NCBI RefSeq assembly: GCF_003112735.1 | Contig: NZ_BFBR01000004.1 | Span: 100,546 to 164,545 of the forward strand | DNA length: 64,000 bases | Reading direction: 5' to 3' | DNA from: Candidatus Phycosocius bacilliformis | Lineage (GTDB): Bacteria; Pseudomonadota; Alphaproteobacteria; Caulobacterales; Aquidulcibacteraceae | Part shown: positions 9,039 through 17,572 of the stretch, piece by piece | How positions within the stretch are numbered: position 1 is the stretch's first letter | Layout: each line of letters opens with the position of its first letter | Position numbers and translations under genes: made by a program | The notes under the pieces: generated by a model | Told to the model about the DNA's origin: nothing | The model's input: the letters and a program-made list of their open reading frames with translations, nothing else | Database searches by the model: none

Positions 9039-10247
9039 ATGAGCGACGAGACCCCCGCATCCAACCACCCACCTTTGAGCCCCGATACGATTTTGGTGCG
9101 CGGCGGGCTGACCCGGTCACAACACAAAGAGACCAGCGAAGCCATTTTCCTGACTTCTGGCTTTGTTTATGACACTGCGGCAGAGGCTGAGGCCCGCTTC
9201 AAAGGCGAATTGCCGGGCTATCTTTATGGCCGCTATGCCAACCCAACCAATCGCATGCTGGAAGAGCGCTTGGCTGCTATTGATGGTGCTGAAACCTGCC
9301 GCCTGACCGCCAGCGGCATGGCAGCCGTGACAGCCGCCCTTCTGGCCCCGTTGCGGGCCGGTGATCATGTGGTCGCGGGAAAGGCTTTGTTTTCCTCCTG
9401 TCGCTGGGTGATTGAAACCTTCATGCCGCGCTATGGCATCGAGTTCACCTTGGTAGATGCCACCGATATCTCAGCTTGGCAGGCTGCGATCAGGCCCAAT
9501 ACCAAGAGCCTGTTTCTGGAAAGCCCGACCAACCCGACCCTTGATCTGACCGATATTGCCGCGGTCGCCACCGTCGCCAAATCCTGTGGCGCGCGCTTGA
9601 TCGTGGACAATATCTTCGCCTCACCCATCCTGCAGCGCCCGTTTGAATTGGGGGCCGATGTGGTGGTGTATTCGACCACCAAGCATATGGACGGGTCCGG
9701 GCGCACCCTTGGCGGGGCAATTCTGGGTTCGCTGGCCTTCATGGAAGAGCATATCGATCCCTATTTGCGCCATACAGGACCTGCCATGTCGCCCTTTGTG
9801 GCATGGAATGTTCTTAAAGGCCTTGAGACGCTCTCCATGCGGGTGGAACGGGCCAGCGCCAATGCCGCCCGTCTTGCCGATGTGATTGCAGCCCATCCTG
9901 CGACCGCCCAAGTGCGCTATCCGCACCGGAGTGATCATCCCCAATATGACCTTGCCAAGCGGCAGATGAAGCGCGGGGGAACTTTGTTGGCGTTTGAGTT
10001 GCGCGGCGGCAAACAGGCAGCCTTTGCCTTCCTCAATGCCCTCAGAATCGTGGACATCTCGAATAATCTTGGGGATTCCAAGAGCTTGGCCACCCATCCA
10101 GCAACCACGACCCATTCTTCCTTCACCGATGAAGTCAAGTTGGAACTGGGTGTGACGGACGGACTAATCCGCCTGTCTGTGGGGATTGAGGATGGCGATG
10201 ATTTGGTCGGCGACGTCACCGCCGCGCTTGAGGCCGCCCAAGCCTAG
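9039..10247 (+). CDS. metZ: O-succinylhomoserine sulfhydrylase (PLP enzyme)
   Basis: 402 aa Cys/Met metabolism PLP enzyme. The PLP lysine is K215 in STTKHMDGSGR. The substrate/PLP blocks YGRYANPT, TASGMAAVTAALL and SPTNPTLD are intact. It makes homocysteine from O-succinylhomoserine and sulfide. The ATG follows the ftsY stop by one base, so translation is probably coupled and there is no room for a methionine riboswitch between them. MetZ is preferred over cystathionine gamma-synthase from the start region and NNLGDSKSLATHPATTTH. Confidence 0.92.
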   Translation: MSDETPASNHPPLSPDTILVRGGLTRSQHKETSEAIFLTSGFVYDTAAEAEARFKGELPGYLYGRYANPTNRMLEERLAAIDGAETCRLTASGMAAVTAALLAPLRAGDHVVAGKALFSSCRWVIETFMPRYGIEFTLVDATDISAWQAAIRPNTKSLFLESPTNPTLDLTDIAAVATVAKSCGARLIVDNIFASPILQRPFELGADVVVYSTTKHMDGSGRTLGGAILGSLAFMEEHIDPYLRHTGPAMSPFVAWNVLKGLETLSMRVERASANAARLADVIAAHPATAQVRYPHRSDHPQYDLAKRQMKRGGTLLAFELRGGKQAAFAFLNALRIVDISNNLGDSKSLATHPATTTHSSFTDEVKLELGVTDGLIRLSVGIEDGDDLVGDVTAALEAAQA

Positions 10248-10273
10248 GCCGAGCCGACGCCGCGCTGACCGCT

Positions 10274-10753
10274 TTAATCGCGGCCTTCGCGGTGACGTTG
10301 CGCAATCACCGCGCGCGCACCATCTTGGACCAGGACCTGGATCATCGGATCTGTATCGGCATCATCACGCAATGCTTGGAAGGCCACCACAACAATGGTC
10401 TGCATGACGCCCAAGTCCGGTTGAAAGTCAGAATCAGTGTCATTGAGATAATGGCAGATCAGATTGGCCGCCTGACCCAGACAGGTTTTGCGAACAGTGC
10501 CAGCAAGGCCGCGAATCTCATGAGCATTGTTCCACATAATGTCGCGACCACCCGGTGCCCGCGCCATCAGAACTTGCTGCAACTCATCCAACAAGCGTTT
10601 GACCTCGACATCCACCGGCGGAATGACCGCTTCTAGCGCGGCATTGGCCTTGCGATAGGCCTCGGGTGTGAGCATGCGCGAGGCAGGGCCGCCCATCTTG
10701 CGCTGCAAGCGGAAGCTGGGGGCGATAATGTCTACTTGGGCCTCGGCTTTCAT
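10274..10753 (-). CDS. HPt-domain phosphotransfer protein
   Basis: 159 aa. The segment NNAHEIRGLAGTV places H78 as the likely phospho-accepting histidine of an HPt four-helix bundle. It overlaps the response regulator gene upstream by 4 bp (ATGA), a sign of coupled synthesis. The region before residue 30 looks disordered. No histidine kinase is adjacent. The partner relation with the neighbouring receiver is inferred from the overlap. Confidence 0.72.
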   Translation of the reverse strand: MKAEAQVDIIAPSFRLQRKMGGPASRMLTPEAYRKANAALEAVIPPVDVEVKRLLDELQQVLMARAPGGRDIMWNNAHEIRGLAGTVRKTCLGQAANLICHYLNDTDSDFQPDLGVMQTIVVVAFQALRDDADTDPMIQVLVQDGARAVIAQRHREGRD

Positions 10754-11283
10754 GCTGTTTCTTCTTTCGGTTGGCTGGATTGTTCAGCTTTCGCCTCTTT
10801 GTCGGACTTGCGACGCATCGCACCGATATAGTCCTTGCCCGAGCCACGCCGTCGGCAAGGGCCCGTATAGGATCCGGTCTTCACAAAGGCTCGCGGTCGG
10901 TCAATCACAGCCACAATGCGATCGAGAAGGGTTTTGGCCGAGATTGGCTTGGCCACCAATTCATTGACGCCTGAATCACGCGCCGCCATCACTTTGGTTC
11001 GCTCCGTATGCCCCGTCATCATGATGATGGGCACGAAAGGAAACGGGCTGTCGACTGCGGTCCGGATCATCTGGGTGAACTCCAGCCCATCAATCGGAAA
11101 CATGTTCAGGTCCACGATCACGATGTCGGGTACACCAGCCCGCATGACTTCCATCGCGTCAGCGCCGTCGCTGGCTTCCTTCACAATCCCGATCCCAACG
11201 CCGCGCAGAATCGCCACCACAATCGAGCGCATGTGTGGATTGTCATCCACCACAAGCACATGAAGTGAGTTGAGTCCGGGCAT
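10750..11283 (-). CDS. CheY-like single-domain response regulator
   Basis: 177 aa. The receiver fold has acidic pair D13/D14 (VVDDNPHMR), phospho-acceptor D58 (IVIVDLNMFP), the switch Thr in MMTGHTER and the conserved Lys in VAKPIS. After about residue 135 there is a basic tail (GPCRRRGSGKDYIGAMRRKSDKEAKAE) and no DNA-binding domain, so output is probably by protein contact. It is co-transcribed with the overlapping HPt gene. Confidence 0.93.
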   Translation of the reverse strand: MPGLNSLHVLVVDDNPHMRSIVVAILRGVGIGIVKEASDGADAMEVMRAGVPDIVIVDLNMFPIDGLEFTQMIRTAVDSPFPFVPIIMMTGHTERTKVMAARDSGVNELVAKPISAKTLLDRIVAVIDRPRAFVKTGSYTGPCRRRGSGKDYIGAMRRKSDKEAKAEQSSQPKEETA

Positions 11284-11442
11284 ACAGACGGTTTCCAGCT
11301 TACCAAATATGGTAAAAAACGCGCTGTTTGTCGCAGAAGAGAGTTAAGTCGATGTTACCAACCTTCGATATCTCAGCTGATCCACGCAATAAGCAAGTGG
11401 ATTGGGCTGCAAATCGGCAGGTTTGTTTTGGTCACATTTACC

Positions 11443-12114
11443 TTAGCGGGTGAAGGCTGCCTTACTCGGCACAGCTGGAAACTCCAGCGTGGCGGCTCCG
11501 CGCATGGCCGCCTGTGCTGGCCGAAACACGGGATTGCCGTCCTCCAAAGGTAAGTTGAGGCGCCGTCCGTCGCCAAAAACGACTTGGCCACTCGGCACGC
11601 CTTTGAACACAAGCCCGCCCAATTTCGGAATGGCCAATGACAGAGGCCCTGCCCGTGAAATTGCTTTGGCATAATCCTGCACCGGATTGGCGGCTGCGGT
11701 GGCCGGGATTGTGCGGGCAAGCGGCACGACAGGCTCTAGGTTCAATGTGATGCTGCCAGACTGTCCGCCCCCAGCGATTTCCACCTTGCCAGCCCGAATA
11801 AGATTTTGATCGGGCAGATTGAGGACTTTGCCACTTCTGTCCAATTGGATGGGGATGCGCTGAGTGCCGTTCACATAGGTCAGGCGCGGTCTGGGCTGAC
11901 CTTCTTTGACGCCAATCAGATAGTCGAGCCGAAAGCCGTCACGGTCAGTCGGCGCAAGCTGCAGATAAAGGTCATAATAGGGCAAGAGCTTTTTGATGGG
12001 CACTTGCCGATTGGCCTGATCGTCAGCCTGCACTGTGCCGGCTAGGCCAAACCCGATCACAAGGGCGAGGGTCGCAAAGAAGTCTGGGCGCATAGACATA
12101 GCTTTGTCTGGCAT
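11443..12114 (-). CDS. Exported protein of unknown function
   Basis: 223 aa. A Sec signal peptide is likely (FFATLALVIGFGLAGTVQA, cleavage after VQA at about residue 30). The mature part has about 190 residues with alternating hydrophobic strands (YLQLAPTDRDGFRLDYLI, RLTYVNGTQRIPIQLDRSG), suggesting a beta-rich periplasmic protein. No cysteines, transmembrane segments or catalytic motif are seen. I do not recognise the family. A second in-frame ATG at 12099 is also possible. Confidence 0.75.
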   Translation of the reverse strand: MPDKAMSMRPDFFATLALVIGFGLAGTVQADDQANRQVPIKKLLPYYDLYLQLAPTDRDGFRLDYLIGVKEGQPRPRLTYVNGTQRIPIQLDRSGKVLNLPDQNLIRAGKVEIAGGGQSGSITLNLEPVVPLARTIPATAAANPVQDYAKAISRAGPLSLAIPKLGGLVFKGVPSGQVVFGDGRRLNLPLEDGNPVFRPAQAAMRGAATLEFPAVPSKAAFTR

Positions 12115-12147
12115 CAGGTCTGCGCTCTGTCACCTGAAACATTGGTA

Positions 12148-12192
12148 AGCTTGCCCTGAAAGCTGCAACGTGGCGTCTTTCAGGGCAAAGCT
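12148..12192 (-). terminator. Strong hairpin between two minus-strand genes
   Basis: AGCTTGCCCTGAAAG pairs with CTTTCAGGGCAAAGCT (15 bp, one bulged base, 14-nt loop). It lies 27 bp after the methyltransferase stop, as read on the minus strand. No U-run follows, so it may be a transcript-stabilising or Rho-assisted hairpin rather than a classic terminator. Confidence 0.5.
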
Positions 12193-12218
12193 GTCTGAGC
12201 CAAGCAGCCCTTGCTGAT

Positions 12219-13097
12219 TTAACGCGCAGGCTTGCGGAACAATAAGGTCATCCGGTCGCTCTCGCCGATTTCCTTGTATTTCGCATTGTCAAAATTGGGG
12301 TTGGCTGGCTGGCCGCTGGGTGCGGTCTGCAACGTGGGGGGCAGGGTCCATACGCCAAACGGATGGTCCTTGGTGTCCTTGGGATTGGCATTGAGTTCAG
12401 AGGCCGTGACGAATTCAAAGCCTGCCTGCCGCATCTGGGCGATCACCCAGTCCTGGCGGAGATAGCCCGTCGACGGATTTTGCGGCTTTGTTGGGTCGGC
12501 GCGATGCTGTTCAATGGCAACGAGACCACCAGGCTTGAGCGCATCATACATCGACTTCAAGGCATAATCCTTGATGTTTTGGAGCACAAATCCATGGAAG
12601 TTCCGTGAGCTGATGATCAAATCGACGCTGCCGGGCGCAGCCAGTGGTTTGTCGGAATTGGCCGCAAAAACCCCAACTTCAAGACTGCCATAAAGGCCTG
12701 GATTGTCCTGATAGCGCTTGAGGAACCGATCCCGGTTGGCCTTTTGTGCGTCGGTCATTTTGTCAGGATCGCCCGAGGTCACGATCAGCTTGCCACCGCC
12801 AGCGGCCAGATAGGGGGCCAGAAGGTCGGTCCAATAGCCCGCCCCGGGGCGGATTTCTGCCACGGTCATATTGGGCTTGATGCCCCAGAAGGCAAACGAC
12901 TGAACCGGATGGCGTGCACCATCACGGGCGCGATCCTCCGGTGTCCGCCAAGCCCCATCAACCACCGCTTGCGCACTCAACGCCTTGGGCTTGGCCGTCT
13001 GGGCGGGCTTGGCATGGGCAGAAGTGAACGTCATCGGAAGTGCCAAGGCGGCCGCGGCGAGGATCATCGGCAGGAAGGGTTTGGACTGTTTGGACAT
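12219..13097 (-). CDS. Exported methyltransferase-like protein (COG4798 type), paralogue 1
   Basis: 292 aa from the ATG preceded by AGGAG. A Sec signal peptide (FLPMILAAAALALPMTFTSAHA) is followed by a Rossmann-type motif I, VAEIRPGAGYWTDLLAPYL, and GGLVAIEQHR. These resemble predicted SAM methyltransferases of COG4798. The C-terminal block NANPKDTKDHPFGVWTLPP is nearly repeated in the next gene, so the two are tandem paralogues. A signal peptide on a SAM-fold enzyme is odd, since SAM is cytosolic. Activity is unproven. Confidence 0.85.
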   Translation of the reverse strand: MSKQSKPFLPMILAAAALALPMTFTSAHAKPAQTAKPKALSAQAVVDGAWRTPEDRARDGARHPVQSFAFWGIKPNMTVAEIRPGAGYWTDLLAPYLAAGGGKLIVTSGDPDKMTDAQKANRDRFLKRYQDNPGLYGSLEVGVFAANSDKPLAAPGSVDLIISSRNFHGFVLQNIKDYALKSMYDALKPGGLVAIEQHRADPTKPQNPSTGYLRQDWVIAQMRQAGFEFVTASELNANPKDTKDHPFGVWTLPPTLQTAPSGQPANPNFDNAKYKEIGESDRMTLLFRKPAR

Positions 13098-13260
13098 GAG
13101 ATCATCTCCTGTTGGACGAAGAAGGACAGGCAAAATTAGGCGCGTCAGAGAAGGCGCGACTGCGCGTTCGCCAGAGCCGCGACATGTCGCTGAACCCGCT
13201 GCAAAAGTCGAGCCCTATTGGGCGGGGTCACGGACAAGTGAGACACGGCTTCACCCGGCG

Positions 13261-15204
13261 CTAGTTCTTTTTCTTCTTTGGCGGCAAAATCCAGTCTGGC
13301 TTATTGGGATCCGGCTTAGCAGGTGCCGAGCCTTTGCGGGCGGGGCTTGCCTTTTTGGCCTTATCCTTGGGCTCAGCCTGCTTGCGCCGGGCGGCCTCAG
13401 AACGTTCCTGATTGGCCTGACGGGTGTTGTTGCGTGTACGGCTTGGGGCCTCGTCGGCCTTGGCTTTGGTCTTGGACTTAGACTTTGTCTTTGGCTCTGG
13501 CGTTGCAGGTTCGGCCGCCGCGCGACGGGACGCGCGGGTTGAATTTGGCCGGGCTTCCGTGTCTTCAGCCTTGGTCGTCTTGCCCGCTTTGGTGCGCGCA
13601 GCTCGCTCGGTGGTCGCTGGGGTCTCAGCCGGGGCAGACCGGTCTTTCGCAGGCTCGGCCTGAGGTGGGCGCGCACTGCCGGATTTGCCAGTCGGTGCGG
13701 GCTCTGCCGTGGCGTTTGCCCGCTCATTAGACCCAGCTTTGGGCGCACCACCTGCCGCAGGATTTTGGCCCCGCGTGCTTGCCCCAGAGGCCGTGGTGTC
13801 GCGCGCCCGATCCCGGGTTGAGGCCGATGCAGGCGCGGCAGTGTCTGACTTTGCAGCCGCCTCAGGTGGCGGTGTCGCCCGACCATCCTTGCTTGTTGCG
13901 GGTGGCTGACGTCGACCGCTTGATGGGGGTGTGCGGCCTGCAGGACTTGTTTCTGTCGCGGGCTTTAAGGCTGTCGCTGGTGCAGCCGTTGCAGGCTTGG
14001 CAGCCTCGCCCGTCGGCGCTGTGGCATTTGCTGGCGTCGCAGACGTCGCCGCAGCCGGTGGTGTGACGGTGCCGGTTCGCGCTGTTGGCTCAGCCGAGGC
14101 CACTTGTGTCCCAGATGTTGCGGCCGGGGTTACAGGTGGCGGCGGGGGTGGCGACCCGCGCCGTCCGCGCCGAGGAGCTGGCGGAGGTGGAGGTGGACCC
14201 GGAATAATGGTGACAGGCACATCGGCAGCGGCCATGCGCCGTGATGGTGGTCCAACCCCGGTCGCATCCAAAGGCTTGCGGAACCGCAGGGTCATCCGGT
14301 CGCTTTCGCCAATGGCGTCATAGCGCGCCCGATCAAAGCCCGGGTCATCAGGCTCGCCAATCGGGGATGTGCGCGAGACGGGCGGCAGCGTCCAGACGCC
14401 AAAGGGATGATCCTTGGTATCGGCAGGATTGGCATTGATCTCCGCGCTGCCAATATATTCAAAACCCGCCTCACGGGCCATTTGAATCACATAATCCTCG
14501 CGCACATAGCCATCGCGCGCCAGCGGGTCTTGCGGTTCATCGGTGCGACCACGATGCTCCTCAATGCCGAGAATGCCGCCGGGCTTCAGCACAGTGTAGA
14601 AATCGGCAAAAGCCTTTTCCACCCATCCCTGCGCCATCCAATTATGCACATTGCGGAAGGTCAGAACCTTGTCGACGCTGTTGGGTGGGGCCAGCAAAGC
14701 CGACTGCGGACCAAAGGGCACAACGGTCACCGAGCCATAAACCGCCGGATTGCCTGCAAAGCGGGCCCGATACGCCTCCACAACTTGGCGCACGAATCTT
14801 GAGTCAGAGGATGCCGCGTCAAAATGGCCGACGATCAGCTTGCCGTCGCCCTGCTTGAGATAGGGCCCGATCACCGACGTGTACCAACCTGCCCCCGGCC
14901 AGATTTCCACCACCGTATCGGAAGGACGAACGCCAAAGAATTGCAGCGTGGCATCGGGATTGCGCCAGCGGTCACGCTGGCTTTCAATGCGCTGGTCGCC
15001 ATTGACCGCCCGCCGCAGGGCGGCACGTGCCCGGTCATCCAGCGGCGGCACGGGGTTGACGGGCGGCATGAAAACAGATGCCGGGGTCACCTCCGGTGCT
15101 GCAGGCATGGCTTGAGGGTCTGCCACTTGGGCGTGGGCCGCCAATGTGGAACTCAAAGCCATCAAACTGGCCGTTCCGGCGAGTGCCCAAGCGCGTAATG
15201 TCAT
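13261..15204 (-). CDS. Exported methyltransferase-like protein with long basic Pro/Ala-rich tail, paralogue 2
   Basis: 647 aa from the ATG with GAGGAAATAAGG upstream. Signal peptide about residues 1-25. The methyltransferase-like domain runs to about residue 305, with motif I VVEIWPGAGWYTSVIGPYL and LGIEEHRGR. It is the paralogue of the gene downstream. Residues 306-647 are low complexity: proline runs, then Ala/Thr/Lys/Arg-rich sequence ending PPKKKKN. The tail has no recognisable fold and could bind an anionic polymer such as the cell wall or DNA. That role is a guess. Confidence 0.83.
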   Translation of the reverse strand: MTLRAWALAGTASLMALSSTLAAHAQVADPQAMPAAPEVTPASVFMPPVNPVPPLDDRARAALRRAVNGDQRIESQRDRWRNPDATLQFFGVRPSDTVVEIWPGAGWYTSVIGPYLKQGDGKLIVGHFDAASSDSRFVRQVVEAYRARFAGNPAVYGSVTVVPFGPQSALLAPPNSVDKVLTFRNVHNWMAQGWVEKAFADFYTVLKPGGILGIEEHRGRTDEPQDPLARDGYVREDYVIQMAREAGFEYIGSAEINANPADTKDHPFGVWTLPPVSRTSPIGEPDDPGFDRARYDAIGESDRMTLRFRKPLDATGVGPPSRRMAAADVPVTIIPGPPPPPPAPRRGRRGSPPPPPPVTPAATSGTQVASAEPTARTGTVTPPAAATSATPANATAPTGEAAKPATAAPATALKPATETSPAGRTPPSSGRRQPPATSKDGRATPPPEAAAKSDTAAPASASTRDRARDTTASGASTRGQNPAAGGAPKAGSNERANATAEPAPTGKSGSARPPQAEPAKDRSAPAETPATTERAARTKAGKTTKAEDTEARPNSTRASRRAAAEPATPEPKTKSKSKTKAKADEAPSRTRNNTRQANQERSEAARRKQAEPKDKAKKASPARKGSAPAKPDPNKPDWILPPKKKKN

Positions 15205-15505
15205 GCGCCTTATTTCCTCTCGATGACCGCCGGCAAACTTAACGGAAAGCCGGATCGGCCCCCAGACCCACACCCAGAGCCAAGACTGGGAGGCAAAACC
15301 TATCCCAGTTTCTAAGCAAGGCTCAAGCCTTCAGGACATGAAACTCCTGTCAGAAAGTCTACACCCCCCCTTGCGAGCCACAAAATGGCTTCCCAACTGT
15401 ATCTTGCGACGCCGAAACCGGGTCGCCAGGATCGCCAAAATCCTGTGGTTGCTGCCGCCTCTGGCTTGCTGAGCAGAGCGTCGGAATCACAGGTCAAGCC
15501 TTCCT
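15205..15505. other. Intergenic region upstream of the hsp20 gene
   Basis: This divergent gap separates the methyltransferase start (minus) from the small heat-shock gene (plus). It must hold both promoters. I could not place a convincing sigma-32 promoter. An antisense frame crossing it and hsp20 has no ribosome site or family features and was dismissed. Confidence 0.5.
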
Positions 15506-15557
15506 GCGGGTGCACGGCCCGCTGTCCGTGTGAACTTGTCGCTTCTCGGAGGACACG
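15506..15557 (+). promoter_or_regulatory. ROSE-type RNA thermometer in the hsp20 5' leader
   Basis: Two hairpins precede the hsp20 start. The first is GCGGG-7 nt-CCCGC (15506-15522). The second, 15537-15555, sequesters the Shine-Dalgarno: TGTCGCT pairs with AGGACA. U39-A53, C40-G52, C42-G51 and U43-A50 pair, with G41 left over. That is the conserved ROSE arrangement (UYGCU opposite AGGA with an unpaired G) known from rhizobial small heat-shock mRNAs. Warming would open the hairpin and expose GGAGGA. Confidence 0.78.
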
Positions 15558-16055
15558 ATGCGTACCATTGATCTTACCCCCCTTTATCGCACCATTGTCG
15601 GCTTTGACCGCATGGCCCATTTGATTGAAACCGGTGCCCGGCTGGATAGTGCAACTGGTTGGCCCCCTTACAATATCGAACAAACCGGCGAAGATGCTTA
15701 CCGCATCGAACTGGCCGTTGCCGGCTTTGGTCCCGATGACCTTTCGATCGAACTGAAAGAAGGTCTGTTGACCGTCACCGGCAAGAAGGTGGCCAGCGAG
15801 GAAGGCCGCTCCTTCCTGCACCGTGGCATTGCCGAGCGCGGTTTTGAGCGCCGGTTCCAATTGGCCGACCATGTCCGTGTAACCGGTGCCAATCTGGAGC
15901 ATGGCATGTTGAGCTTGCTCTTGGTGCGTGAAGTGCCTGAGGCACTGAAACCCCGCAAAATCGCCATCAATGTGGGCTCGGCCAGTGCAAGCGCCAATGA
16001 TGCCCCGCTGATCGAAGGCGAAGCCAAGTCTGGCAAGTCCGACAAGGCAGCCTAA
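15558..16055 (+). CDS. Small heat-shock protein, Hsp20/IbpA family
   Basis: 165 aa. The alpha-crystallin domain covers about residues 38-130: YNIEQTGEDAYRIELAVAGF, then DLSIELKEGLLTVTGKK, and ERRFQLADHVRVTGANLEHGML. It is an ATP-independent holdase for unfolding proteins. The Shine-Dalgarno GGAGGA lies 4 nt before the ATG inside a ROSE-like hairpin, so translation is probably heat-induced. A hairpin 40 bp downstream ends the transcript. Confidence 0.96.
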   Translation: MRTIDLTPLYRTIVGFDRMAHLIETGARLDSATGWPPYNIEQTGEDAYRIELAVAGFGPDDLSIELKEGLLTVTGKKVASEEGRSFLHRGIAERGFERRFQLADHVRVTGANLEHGMLSLLLVREVPEALKPRKIAINVGSASASANDAPLIEGEAKSGKSDKAA

Positions 16056-16094
16056 CGGTCGCAGACGGCAGCCGTCTGACATCTGATGCAATCC

Positions 16095-16125
16095 AGAGCC
16101 TGATCGGCAATGCCGGTCAGGCTCT
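16095..16125 (+). terminator. Terminator-like hairpin after hsp20
   Basis: AGAGCCTGA pairs with TCAGGCTCT (9 bp), with an inner CGGC/GCCG stem and an AAT loop, then TCTGATTG. The stem is strong; the U-tract is weak. Confidence 0.6.
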
Positions 16126-16144
16126 TCTGATTGTGGGCTGACCC

Positions 16145-17407
16145 TTAATTATAGAGCAAGAAGGGGCGGCGCTCGGTCTCAAAGGCGGTTAGGCTGGATG
16201 CCCAGTCTGTGACCAAATCCTGCCAGGATGCGTCGGTCGTAAGGGTCTGCCACAGGGCTTGGCTGCCATAGACTTTATCAAACAGGCTGCGGGTTGAGGC
16301 GGGGCTTGCGGTCAAAGGCGCTTTGCCCGACCGGGCCACTACCTCGGCACATAAGGCCATGGCTGCGGGCATTAAGTCAGGCGTGTCATTGGGATTAATC
16401 AGCACCTCAACCCCGCCAAAGCCGCGCTTGGTCCGGCTGCGATAGGGCCGGAATTTGAGACCCCGCAAACCCAGCCGAGTGAGGTCAGAAGCCATGGTGC
16501 GGCCATTGATTCCCGGCCCGGCCGCAAAATGAAACGGCTTGCGTGTGCCAATGCCGATATCGACTTGCTTCAATTCCCCCAAAATGCCGGTGGTGGCGCA
16601 ATAATAAGGCGATTGCCAATGGGGAATATTCGGGCTTGTCGGCACCCAGCCAAGGCCGGTCGCGGCCCAATTCATCGCGCGCTGCCAGCCCGCCATCTCC
16701 ACCACGGTCAGCTTTGGGGCTGGCGTCACCCAAGATTTAGCGATTGCCATCTGTGCCAATTCACCAATGGTCAGACCATGCAGATACGGAACCGGGACTT
16801 GGCTGACGAAAGACTGAAAGCCCGGCAGCAAGGGCGGGCCCTGCACCAATGCGCCGCCCATTGGATTAGGCCGATCCAAGACCACAAATTCCTTACCCGC
16901 CTCACCACACGCCTCCATCGCGAGGATCATGGTGGAGATATAGGTGTAACTGCGCACGCCGATGTCTTGGATGTCGAACACCAGAACATCGACATTGCTC
17001 AGCATGTCTGGCGTCGGTTTACGATGCTGCCCATAAAGCGAGAAAGCCGTCAGGCCGGTCACGGGGTCGCGGGCATTATCAACATGATCACCCGCCTTCG
17101 CGCGCGTATCCAGACCATGTTCTGGCCCGAACAAAGCGGTGAGATTGCTGCCCAACCCACGCTGGAGCACAACCCGCGACATGGCACCTGACTGGTCCAC
17201 ACTGGTTTGATTGGTGATGAAGCCGACCCGCTTGCCCGCAAGCAGGGTGAAATTCTCTGCGGCCAGCCGGTCGATACCCAGCATGACATGTGGTTTGCGT
17301 GCCAGCGGCCAAGCACGGGCAGGTGTCGCAGCGCCTACCAAGCCCCCCGCCATGCAGACTTTAGCCGCGCCGACAGCCCCGACCTGAAGAAAGCTGCGAC
17401 GATCCAT
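16145..17407 (-). CDS. namZ: Exo-beta-N-acetylmuramidase NamZ family (DUF1343)
   Basis: 420 aa. A Tat-like start (MDRRSFLQVG) and hydrophobic stretch to about residue 32 predict export. Family motifs are NQTSVDQSG, FGPEHGL, FDIQDIGVRSYTYISTM, VLDRPNPMGG and SPNIPHW. NamZ enzymes release MurNAc from the non-reducing end of peptidoglycan fragments; the Glu in GPEHG is a likely catalytic residue. It is divergent from an exported serine hydrolase. In Bacillus, namZ sits with nagZ and a beta-lactamase-fold amidase, which suggests a cell-wall recycling role here. Confidence 0.9.
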   Translation of the reverse strand: MDRRSFLQVGAVGAAKVCMAGGLVGAATPARAWPLARKPHVMLGIDRLAAENFTLLAGKRVGFITNQTSVDQSGAMSRVVLQRGLGSNLTALFGPEHGLDTRAKAGDHVDNARDPVTGLTAFSLYGQHRKPTPDMLSNVDVLVFDIQDIGVRSYTYISTMILAMEACGEAGKEFVVLDRPNPMGGALVQGPPLLPGFQSFVSQVPVPYLHGLTIGELAQMAIAKSWVTPAPKLTVVEMAGWQRAMNWAATGLGWVPTSPNIPHWQSPYYCATTGILGELKQVDIGIGTRKPFHFAAGPGINGRTMASDLTRLGLRGLKFRPYRSRTKRGFGGVEVLINPNDTPDLMPAAMALCAEVVARSGKAPLTASPASTRSLFDKVYGSQALWQTLTTDASWQDLVTDWASSLTAFETERRPFLLYN

Positions 17408-17572
17408 GGTTCGACCCCCTGTCTTGAGCCCTTGGCCCGATCTGCCTGTGTTGAAATCGTTCGGACGACGCGCTTGCCCTTGACCTGTGGGTCAGATTAA
17501 ACCGATGATTGGCAAAACAAAACAAGGCCTGCCATCAGGCAAAACAGACACGATTTTGGGAGTTGTTGGTTC

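Noticed and set aside
9030..9045. SAM-type riboswitch before metZ
   Set aside because: metZ starts one base after ftsY, so there is no leader.
15312..16091. 259-codon minus-strand frame over hsp20
   Set aside because: Antisense to a clear alpha-crystallin gene; composition is of a shadow frame.
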